Below, piece by piece: positions 17,433 to 24,933 of a stretch of 64,000 nucleotides of DNA (position 1 is its first letter; the number at the start of each line of letters is the position of its first letter). Below the pieces are notes generated by a model. It made no database searches, was not told the DNA's origin, and saw only the letters and a list, made by a program, of their open reading frames with translations. Source of the stretch: Candidatus Flexifilum breve (GTDB lineage Bacteria; Chloroflexota; Anaerolineae; Aggregatilineales; Phototrophicaceae); assembly GCA_016717205.1 (NCBI GenBank), contig JADKGC010000005.1, forward strand, positions 124,001 through 188,000, written 5' to 3'. The translations under genes were made by a program, and so were the position numbers.

Positions 17433-18706
17433 ATAGTTCAAATGTCCTGAAAAGAGAAAGTTTGTTCGATTATTTCTCGGTACGAAGTTGGATAGAAATA
17501 GGTTTAGGTGGTTGCGGGGTACTGCAATTTCTGAGTTGGCACAATACAGACCTCAATTCTCCGAAGGGATGCCCGTCCACGTGAACTGCCGATTTGATCC
17601 CTGACGAGCATCGTGACAGGTGAAACGCCAGTCGACGGTCGCTCGTTTTCGGTTGCGCTCTGCTTCCCAGGCCCAGAGTTCTTGGCGTAAGGTTGCCTTG
17701 CTGCCAATGCGCCGTTTCAAACATTGCGCGGACAACACAGCTAATTCCAATTCGACCATGTTCAGCCATGAGGCATGGACGGGTGTGTAATGAAACTCAA
17801 GACGTCGGAGAATGCGTCGGGCTTCCGCTGGCTCGAAGGTTTCGTAGAGTGAGGTTGGAGAATGGGTATTGAGGTTGTCCAACACCACGCGAATTTGGAG
17901 TGCCTTGGGGAAGTACACGTCGACTAACGCCTTCATTTGGTGAGCAAAGTCCTGTTTGGTGCGTTGCTCGGTGACGGTGATATGCCGCCAGCCCTGTCGG
18001 GGACAGAAGAAGATGAACAGATTCGCGGTGCCTTCACGTCGGTAGTGGTAATCATAGCGCTGACGACGACCGGGCAGACAAGGCAGCGCTTCAACCACAT
18101 GGCTGACCAATTGGTAAGGGGATTCATCGAAGCACACGACCGGAAAATACGGGTCATCCGCTTCCGCATATAAGTCCAGCACATCTTCCATTCGGACGAC
18201 AAATTCCCAGTTCACCTTGGGGATGCACCACTGGGCTCGCTGCCAGGGTTTCAGGACGTTTTTTTCAATCGTTGACGCACGGTTTCATCCGACAGGCTAT
18301 CCACCACACCCAACTCGACTGACCGGTCGGCCAACAACTGCATCGTCCATGCGCTGCGTCCTTTCGGTGGTTCACTGCACGCTAAAGCGACTAACACTGC
18401 TTCGCCTTCCCCGTCCAATTTCGTTTGTCCGCCCGGACGTGGTTTTTCCTCTAACGCGAACGTTACCCCGCCTTCGACAAAGCGTTTCCGTATCCGTTCC
18501 ACCGTGGTGACTGCGATCCCCAGCACCGCAGCAATGTCCGCGTCAATTTCCCCTGCATCGGCAGCTAACAGGATTTGCACCCGTTTCAACTTCCGCACCG
18601 ATACTTTCCCTTTGCTCGTCAGTTTCCGCAGTTGTTCCCGTTCCTCATCCGTCAATGTCACGTGATATTTCTTCATGTCCCCACCTGCTTTTTAGGGAAC
18701 ACTATA
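17433..18706 (-). mobile_element. IS630-type insertion sequence
   Basis: The transposase reading frames are flanked by partly matching ends. Reading inward, the left end starts TATAGT and continues to TCCTGAAAAG; the right end on the opposite strand starts TATAGTG and continues to TCCCTAAAAAG. IS630 elements duplicate TA at the target, consistent with the TA at both limits. The ends match imperfectly and were judged by eye, so the borders are tentative. The element lies between imuA and the nSTAND-TIR-TPR gene. Confidence 0.6.
17553..18676 (-). CDS. IS630 family transposase, two frames joined by -1 frameshift
   Basis: The first frame (18251-18676, 141 residues) has the helix-turn-helix DNA-binding part beginning 'MKKYHVTLTDEEREQL'. 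The second frame (17553-18215) has the DDE catalytic core: 'VVCFDESPYQ', 'IRVVLDNLNTH' and 'HASWLNMVELELA'. They meet at a run of seven A residues on the coding strand near 18262; a -1 slip there gives '...KKNVLKPWQRAQWCIPKV' and runs into the second frame, the usual programmed arrangement in this family. The C terminus after 'WRFTCHDAR' departs from the usual family ending, so the last 20 or so residues may come from altered sequence. Confidence 0.85.
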
Positions 18707-18764
18707 GCGCTTTTTGTTTACCCCGTAACTCCCGCTTGGTCACCTACTAGTCGAGAACCACTTG

Positions 18765-21700
18765 TTAGGGCGTATCAGTTGCAGCAGCCTGTCCGCTTTC
18801 AAGTTCGGACAACCTGTGCACAATCGTTGGGTCAGATCTTTCCCCGGCAAGTTGAGCGTACTCGCGCAGGTCGGCAATTGCTTGGACTGGGATGTCCAGC
18901 GTCGCAAAGGCGATTCCCCTCCCTGCATAGGCGTCAGCCAAAGAAACGTCGAGCGCGAGCGCGTTCGTATAGTCTACAAGCGCTACTTCGTATTCGCCGA
19001 GCTGACTGTATGCGTTTCCGCGGTAGTAGTAAGATATGGCTGATCGGGGATCAAACTGAATCGCTTGATCCAAGTCAGCAATCGCCCTCTGATAATCGCC
19101 AAGTTGCGCAGAAACAAAACCGCGTAGGCGATAGGCATCTGGCGAACGAGGATTCAATTCTAGTGCACGAGAAAGGTATTCAAGCGCCTGTTGATATTCG
19201 CCTAGCTGTGCGGAGGCTAAGCCGACAGCCGCATACGCAACTACCAGAGACGAGTCTAGGTTTATCGCAGTGCGGTAGTCCGCAATTGCTTCTTCATAAC
19301 GCGAGAGTTCAGAGTAGACGTTTCCTAGGTAATAGTGAGCTAGCCCAGAGTCTGGCGCTAGCTGAATGGCCCGATTCAAATTCTCCATTGCTCCGTCATA
19401 GTCGCCAACTTGAAACGAGGCGAGACCGCGTCCAATATAGGCATTTGCAAAAGTCGGCTCGAGTTCAATTGCTCGGCTGTAGTCTGTCAGCGCGTTCTCA
19501 TACTGAGCGAGTTGGCTAGAAACATTCCCCCGGTAGTAATAAGCTTGAGCAGAGTCCGGCGCTAGCTCAATCGCTTGACTCAAATCCGCAGCTGCGCTTT
19601 GCAGATTGCCAATGTGAGCGTAGGCGATTCCCCTCCCTGCATAGGCGTCGGCAAGCATTGAATTTAGCCTGATAGCTTCCGTATACTCCATGATCGCTGC
19701 GTCATAATTACCCAGTTCACTCTGAGAGTCGCCGCGATTGAGGGCTGCTCGCGACGCTTCGCCAATCGCCATCTGCGTACTCATCAGTTGGTCAGCGGCC
19801 CGAGTAGTGGCAATGACCTCCTCAGCAGTCGCCGTATATTGTTGGGCAATCAATGTCGCTTCAGCATTTGCCGCCGCTTGATTGGACATGCTCGCGACAA
19901 ACGTCGCTCCTGCGCTAATAATTGCCAATAGCGCCACGATGATTGAGGCTTGCCGCCGTCGCCGCGTGAGGCTCGCCTGCCGTTTCTGTGCAGCGGCGAT
20001 AAATCCAACTTGCAGTTCCGTCGGCGGTGGATCGTTGATTGCACTGGCACCGAGCCATGTCTCAGCTTGCTGGAGTTCAGTGCCACTGATCAGATATGAC
20101 GGATCATGATTGGTACGTTCCCACTCGATTGCCTTCTGCAACAGGCGCGTGTGGAGTTTGACATAGTCGAGATCGATACTAATCGCCTGAATGAGGCGGT
20201 TGAAGGCAGCATTGAAGTCGTCACCATCACGAATGTATATCCAATTCAAGCGCGTAAGGAAATCTAGGTTCAGTTGAGCCTCTTCCGTCATTTTTCGCTC
20301 GTACCATACCCCCGCCAACTCCTTGGCTTCAAATTCCTGACGCAAAACCGGAATGATACGTTTGTTGACCTGTCGAGCATGGGTCAGATCCGCATTACAC
20401 AGGGGACTGACGAGGTAGTCCGGGGATATGATGGCAATAAGGCAGTCACTGTCCTCGATGCCCGCTTGGATTTCCTTACGCCAGTCGGCACTCGAGGGAA
20501 TGTCTTCCCAATCTACCCACGTATCAACTCCATTTGCTGCCAACCGTTCATAAAGTCGGGTAACAAAATCGCGGTCACGGCGGGAGTAGGACAAAAAAAC
20601 CTGTAGATCCGTTCGCAGTTTGAAATGATAGCTTTCGATTTTATCCGCGCGCAATTGCTGTTGTACCGCTTTGATCGACTGCCGTTCCAACTGACGATCG
20701 GCGTTTGATTTTCGGATGGGGTCGATAAAACGGTCATGTGCCAATTCGAACCAGCGATCATGGCCGCGATAGCCTTCAACGGGTCGGATGATGTGTTTGT
20801 CTTGGAAGATCAGGACGATATTATTCGCGAGCCCTTCCGTGTCCGCTTCGCCTTGGCGCACCATATTGCGCGTGCCCGCTTTGGTGATCAGGGTGTTTTC
20901 AAACCAGTTCCGGAGAGTCTCCTCAGCCTGATCATTGCGATCGGTCCCCTGCGCGAATTTCTCCACTTCGGGACTGTTGGCAGTCATGTCCTTGACCGCA
21001 GCTTCTAGGCATTGCTCATAAAATGCTTGAAGGGCACGCGCAGGATCGAATTTATCCACCTGTTTGGACGTAAATTCCATAGCCTGTGGATCGAGTTCGT
21101 CCCACAACCGCGAGCAGACCACCTGCAAGATGACCGGTTCGACAAACTCCTCGGTGCCGACCGGTGGAACAACGTTTTCCACCCGAATCAGTTTGTCGAC
21201 CAGAAGTTCTGCTGCGCCACCCACGTAGCGCCGAGGGGTTTTTTCGACAGGACCCGTGACCGCCTCAAAGGCAGGATCACGGCGCAACCGTTCGAGCCGG
21301 AAACGGGCTTCGAGTCTGCCCGGAAGGAGCGTCTCGTAGGGCACAAGTTCGCCAATGAAATCCTCTCGCATGAAAAACATCACACGAAGATATTCATCCT
21401 CTTTGAGGGCTTGCGTGATCTGGCGGAAAAACTTCTCACGGTCAGTCCACCGTTCAGCCCCATACGCAGTGAAAAGTTCCTCAAACTGATCAAAGATCAG
21501 GATGCGCAGCGGCAGGTCCCGCTCAGAATCGGCAGAACGAGGTCGGGAATGCAAAAAATCGGTGAGCGACATCTGTGCCAAATCAGAGGCGGCACCTTCC
21601 CCAACCCAACCGCGCAGGGCGTTATAGATGAAGATGTTTCGAATCACGGGATTGTCAGCATAGCCTTGCACACGGACCGGTCCCCAGACCTCGAAACGAT

Positions 21701-21911
21701 TGTCTTCGAGCATGGGCTGGAGTCCAGCGCGCAGCAGAGAGGTTTTGCCCGTCCCCGATTGCCCAAAGACCAGGATCGCCGGTTCCGCAACCACCAGGGA
21801 GAAAATCTGCCGAGTTTCGCGAGTACGCCCGAAAAACACGTCAATATCTTCGGGAGAATTGGTGAAAGGTCGGGGTCCCACATAGGGATTGCGCAGAATG
21901 GGTGTGGTCAT
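18765..21911 (-). CDS. nSTAND NTPase with TIR domain and C-terminal TPR repeats
   Basis: This large multidomain protein has 1048 residues. It begins 'NPYVGPRPFTNSPED' typical of nSTAND1 proteins. Walker A 'VFGQSGTGKTSLL' is near residue 55 and Walker B-like 'ILIFDQFEELF' near 145. A TIR domain covers about 435-527 ('LQVFLSYSRRDRDFVTRLY', 'DTWVDWEDIPSSADW', 'CLIAIISPDYL'). A single membrane helix lies near 655-675, followed by nine TPR units of 34 residues (about 714-1037). The TIR position where NADase enzymes carry Glu reads 'CNADL', with Asp. I start it at 21911, which overlaps the SIR2 gene by 4 bases (ATGA). This fits a sensor-effector protein of an abortive defence system. Confidence 0.88.
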   Translation of the reverse strand: MTTPILRNPYVGPRPFTNSPEDIDVFFGRTRETRQIFSLVVAEPAILVFGQSGTGKTSLLRAGLQPMLEDNRFEVWGPVRVQGYADNPVIRNIFIYNALRGWVGEGAASDLAQMSLTDFLHSRPRSADSERDLPLRILIFDQFEELFTAYGAERWTDREKFFRQITQALKEDEYLRVMFFMREDFIGELVPYETLLPGRLEARFRLERLRRDPAFEAVTGPVEKTPRRYVGGAAELLVDKLIRVENVVPPVGTEEFVEPVILQVVCSRLWDELDPQAMEFTSKQVDKFDPARALQAFYEQCLEAAVKDMTANSPEVEKFAQGTDRNDQAEETLRNWFENTLITKAGTRNMVRQGEADTEGLANNIVLIFQDKHIIRPVEGYRGHDRWFELAHDRFIDPIRKSNADRQLERQSIKAVQQQLRADKIESYHFKLRTDLQVFLSYSRRDRDFVTRLYERLAANGVDTWVDWEDIPSSADWRKEIQAGIEDSDCLIAIISPDYLVSPLCNADLTHARQVNKRIIPVLRQEFEAKELAGVWYERKMTEEAQLNLDFLTRLNWIYIRDGDDFNAAFNRLIQAISIDLDYVKLHTRLLQKAIEWERTNHDPSYLISGTELQQAETWLGASAINDPPPTELQVGFIAAAQKRQASLTRRRRQASIIVALLAIISAGATFVASMSNQAAANAEATLIAQQYTATAEEVIATTRAADQLMSTQMAIGEASRAALNRGDSQSELGNYDAAIMEYTEAIRLNSMLADAYAGRGIAYAHIGNLQSAAADLSQAIELAPDSAQAYYYRGNVSSQLAQYENALTDYSRAIELEPTFANAYIGRGLASFQVGDYDGAMENLNRAIQLAPDSGLAHYYLGNVYSELSRYEEAIADYRTAINLDSSLVVAYAAVGLASAQLGEYQQALEYLSRALELNPRSPDAYRLRGFVSAQLGDYQRAIADLDQAIQFDPRSAISYYYRGNAYSQLGEYEVALVDYTNALALDVSLADAYAGRGIAFATLDIPVQAIADLREYAQLAGERSDPTIVHRLSELESGQAAATDTP

Positions 21912-22768
21912 CGCTTGTAATTCTCCCACCGGCGGCGCAGTTCGGCTGCAAACACCTGTGCATCGCCCCACACCACTTTGATGTCCATCACGCCGAAATA
22001 GTCTTCGACGTATTTTTTCTGTGCTGGTTCGTTGTTAGGCAGTTGCAGGGTAAAGCTACCGCGATTCATCCGCCCGCCCATGGTGCTCTTGAGTCCCTGA
22101 AACAAGACTCTGAAATTGAGGTCGCGCAGGCTGTAACCAATGAACAATAAGGAATGGCGCACCAGTACCTCTCGGATTTTGACCGGTAGCACATCGCGCT
22201 TGCCGATATTAACCAGGAATTCGATGTAATCATCTTCGGTCAGAACCATCGTTTCGGGAGACTGATCGTACCCGTGTAGATGGAAAACCAGCGGTTTATC
22301 CGGGGTCGGATCGGGCAGATCGGCCAGAGGATTAATCTGGTAGAGATCTTCATTCCACCGGCAAAATTCACGTCGGGCGATACGGTTTCGACTCCTCAAC
22401 GCACGCACCATAAAATCATCATAGTTGGTGGTTACGTAGATCGGGAGCGGCAAATCAGCAAGGATGCTGTGGGGCTCATTCTTCGACTGAAAATCAGGAT
22501 AATTGATATTTCGCAGAAACTCTCTGACGAGCTTCTCTTTGGGATAGGTTCGATCGTTATTGAGGACGCGCAAGTACTGAGAAACCCGAATGAGATCCGT
22601 TTTGTCGTCCAAAGGGTAGTCAACCCCTGCCAATCGCTCAGCGATGGTTGCACCTGACGGAATGGCGGGAACACAGGCTCCTGCACCTAGAAATGGCGTT
22701 ACCAGCCCCTCGTCGATGCGGCTTAACAACCGCTCCCAATCGTGGTTTTCCATGGCAAAGTCAGGCAT
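21908..22768 (-). CDS. SIR2-like domain protein, predicted NAD hydrolase
   Basis: This 286-residue protein is made almost entirely of a SIR2-like domain. 'TPFLGAGAC' at 24-32 is the NAD-binding glycine loop, 'TTNYDDFM' at 113-120 holds the conserved Asn/Asp, 'FHLHGYDQSPETMVLTEDDY' at 162-181 holds the catalytic-type His, and 'FIGYSLRDLNFR' at 209-220 closes the pocket. SIR2 domains of this class in defence systems cleave NAD+ and abort infection. It is the first gene of a two-gene operon, with a 4-base overlap into the nSTAND-TIR-TPR gene. There is no strong ribosome site; an alternative start is the ATG at 22753. Confidence 0.88.
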   Translation of the reverse strand: MPDFAMENHDWERLLSRIDEGLVTPFLGAGACVPAIPSGATIAERLAGVDYPLDDKTDLIRVSQYLRVLNNDRTYPKEKLVREFLRNINYPDFQSKNEPHSILADLPLPIYVTTNYDDFMVRALRSRNRIARREFCRWNEDLYQINPLADLPDPTPDKPLVFHLHGYDQSPETMVLTEDDYIEFLVNIGKRDVLPVKIREVLVRHSLLFIGYSLRDLNFRVLFQGLKSTMGGRMNRGSFTLQLPNNEPAQKKYVEDYFGVMDIKVVWGDAQVFAAELRRRWENYKR

Positions 22769-23413
22769 AGGGTTAAACTACTTTACTAGAGTTTCATCCA
22801 ACGGAGTCAACAAATCGGATTACTACTTCAATATTCCGTATGCAATGAAAACGAATCTACTTCAGATGCTACTTCACAATACGAATTTCGTCTATTTCCG
22901 ATTACAAGACAGGTTCATATTGATCTATCCCCCAAAAAACTGGCTCGCCCGCAAATCATGCGAAGGGCAAGCGAAGCTCTCACCGAATCTGATTGTCGTT
23001 ACGCTTGGAGACGCTGATTCTCACCACATCCCCAAATTCATTCACACGAATTGCGGATGAGCCACTAAACTGGGGGTAGACCACTTCGTTTGGCGATACA
23101 CTGATCCTAGTCCCCCCTAGGTTAAAGACCAGTTCGCTGAGGGAATTTCTGGCGATTCTTGATACCCAACCCCATTTATCCAATATTCATCTGATCTCAT
23201 CGTCAGAGGCGATCCACTTCGTTAACCAGCAGGGCAAACTGACACAAGAAAACACACATCCGATCAATGCTGCTGAGAGCGTGACGATGAGTTCCATGCC
23301 TTGCTGATTCGCTATGAACGCAGGGGGCTAACTTTCTTGGCACTCACCATCTCGCTTTCACGCTCATCAATCTGCGTCACTCGTTCGCGCGAGACGCTTG
23401 AATTAGTTCGCCC
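22769..23413. other. AT-richer intergenic stretch, one doubtful short ORF
   Basis: About 640 bases separate the defence operon from the secreted-protein gene. A TTG-initiated 67-codon frame on the minus strand (22980-23183) has protein-like alternation of hydrophobic residues ('NEVVYPQFSGSSAIRVNEF') and could be a remnant, but it has no ribosome site and no family I recognise. The rest contains presumptive promoter sequence for the SIR2 operon and nothing else I can support. Confidence 0.4.
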
Positions 23414-23429
23414 TGTGACTTGGATCACA
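23414..23429. promoter_or_regulatory. CRP/FNR-type operator
   Basis: TGTGACTTGGATCACA is a perfect TGTGA-N6-TCACA palindrome about 105 bases before the secreted-protein start. It differs at one base from the site before nosZ (TGTGACTTGGGTCACA), including the spacer. With its centre at -41.5 the start of transcription would be near 23463, with CACATT as a weak -10. Confidence 0.75.
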
Positions 23430-23533
23430 GGCAGCAGGAAATGCAGCGCTCACATTGAACAAAGAGAGTGAAGACTTCCCACGATTCACACCCGAGATCC
23501 TATGGCAAAAGTGGCTGAAATGTGAGTGGTATC

Positions 23534-24514
23534 ATGCTGAAACGAACGCTGTTCTTCAAATTCGTAGTTTGCCTGACGGGTATCCTGAGCGCCTCTGTAC
23601 TCATCGGAGTGCAATCGGTTGATTGTCCTCAAATCGTTGAGACCGCCCTCAATGCCGCCGATGAATTTTGTACCACGCTAGGGCGCAACCAAGCCTGCTA
23701 TGGTCATGTCGCGCTTGACGCCGAACTACAGGGGGATGTTGAAGACTTCACCTTTGAAGAACCGGGGGATGTTCTTAATGTTGCCGCATTGGATACCTTG
23801 CGGCTCAGTCCTATGAATGTGGCGACGGGTGAATGGGGGGTAGCCCTGATGAGTCTTCAGGCCAATCTCCCCGATGCGCTGCCGGGACAGAACGTTATTT
23901 TCCTGATGTTCGGTGACGTAGAGATCCAGAACACTACATCTGTCGACCTATCTCCTAGGACTAACAACCTCCATGCGATGCAGGCGTTCCGCTTGCGTAC
24001 CGGCTTCCGCGATGCTCCGTGTGAAGGTGCTCCTCAAAGTGGGTTGGTTGTACAGACACCACAGGGCGCGGGCACAGTCGTCTTCAATATCAACGGGGTG
24101 GACGTTGAAATGGGGTCTACTGTTTTCTTTCAGGCGAATGCCGATGAAGGGATGACGGTCAGCACCCTCGAGGGCGCAGCGAATGTGTCGGCTGAACAGG
24201 GCTCCCAACCCGTTTTGGCTGGAACATGGGTGCGAGTTCCCCTTGATGATGATTATCAGCCTTCGCGCGCGCCCGGATGGCCCCGTCCTTATACCTGCCG
24301 CAGCGCCATCCATGCCGCTTTGCCACTCGAATTGCTGCCCCGTTCCATCGAAATTGCGCCCGCGATGGAAAATGAGCAGTTTGATATTGTGCAGGCAAAT
24401 ATCGAAGCTGATGAGCCACTTTGTGGTCAGGAAGGTCTTCCAGACTGCGAGACTTATCCGTTCCTTGCAGGTGAGCATCAATGCCTACTCATTCAGGGGG
24501 CATCATGCGATTGA
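23534..24514 (+). CDS. Secreted protein, FecR-like
   Basis: This 326-residue exported protein has an N-terminal signal peptide 'MLKRTLFFKFVVCLTGILSA' and about eight Cys residues in the mature part, suggesting disulphides outside the cell. The stretch 'GLVVQTPQGAGTVVFNINGV' through 'GSTVFFQANADEGMTVSTLE' to 'GTWVRVPLDD' resembles FecR-like beta modules. I prefer the ATG at 23534 over the GTG at 23522. A CRP/FNR-type palindrome lies about 105 bases upstream, nearly identical to the nosZ operator, so expression is probably tied to the nitrous oxide cluster's regulators. The function is unknown. Confidence 0.65.
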   Translation: MLKRTLFFKFVVCLTGILSASVLIGVQSVDCPQIVETALNAADEFCTTLGRNQACYGHVALDAELQGDVEDFTFEEPGDVLNVAALDTLRLSPMNVATGEWGVALMSLQANLPDALPGQNVIFLMFGDVEIQNTTSVDLSPRTNNLHAMQAFRLRTGFRDAPCEGAPQSGLVVQTPQGAGTVVFNINGVDVEMGSTVFFQANADEGMTVSTLEGAANVSAEQGSQPVLAGTWVRVPLDDDYQPSRAPGWPRPYTCRSAIHAALPLELLPRSIEIAPAMENEQFDIVQANIEADEPLCGQEGLPDCETYPFLAGEHQCLLIQGASCD

Positions 24515-24612
24515 AGGACTATTCGATACAAATGTGATTTTAGTTACTTTTATATTGCGCAAGAGGGAATAGATCAAGAATATCTCTAGGTGATCTTGAG
24601 AAGGAAATTGCC

Positions 24613-24933
24613 GTGCCTCAAAGGATTTTGCAGGTCAATTTCAAGTTCAATATGACACGAGCGCAATATGAACAGTTCTGCTTATCGGGTGCCCCACAGC
24701 TAGTCGCCGTTCCTGGGTTACTCTGGAAAGTCTGGATCATGAACGAGACAAGCTTTGAGGCTGGAGGGATTTATTTATTTCAAGATGCTAGTTCACTCCA
24801 ATCCTTCGTCAGCGCACTTACCGGTATGCTGAGTGCGCCCGAATTCACCGATGTGAGTATCAAGCCCTTCGACATCTTGGATGAACTAACACAGATCACA
24901 CACGGTCCTATTCGGCGGACAGCAGAGATATAG
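24613..24933 (+). CDS. YdhR family protein (putative monooxygenase-like)
   Basis: This 106-residue protein has the YdhR family pattern: 'RILQVNFKFNMTRAQYEQF' at the N terminus, 'VPGLLWKVWIMNE' and 'EAGGIYLFQDASSLQSFV'. YdhR proteins are dimeric ABM-type ferredoxin-like folds, often called putative monooxygenases, with no firm substrate. The start is a GTG at 24613 with AGAAGGAAA before it. It lies about 100 bases downstream of the secreted-protein gene and could share its CRP/FNR-controlled transcript. Its 3' end overlaps the convergent recombinase gene by 48 bases. Confidence 0.8.
   Translation: MPQRILQVNFKFNMTRAQYEQFCLSGAPQLVAVPGLLWKVWIMNETSFEAGGIYLFQDASSLQSFVSALTGMLSAPEFTDVSIKPFDILDELTQITHGPIRRTAEI

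Noticed and set aside
17393..17470. LexA-type operator before imuA
   Set aside because: GGACATTTGAAC looks similar to an SOS box but is not palindromic in the required GAAC-N4-GTTC form, and it falls at the IS630 end.
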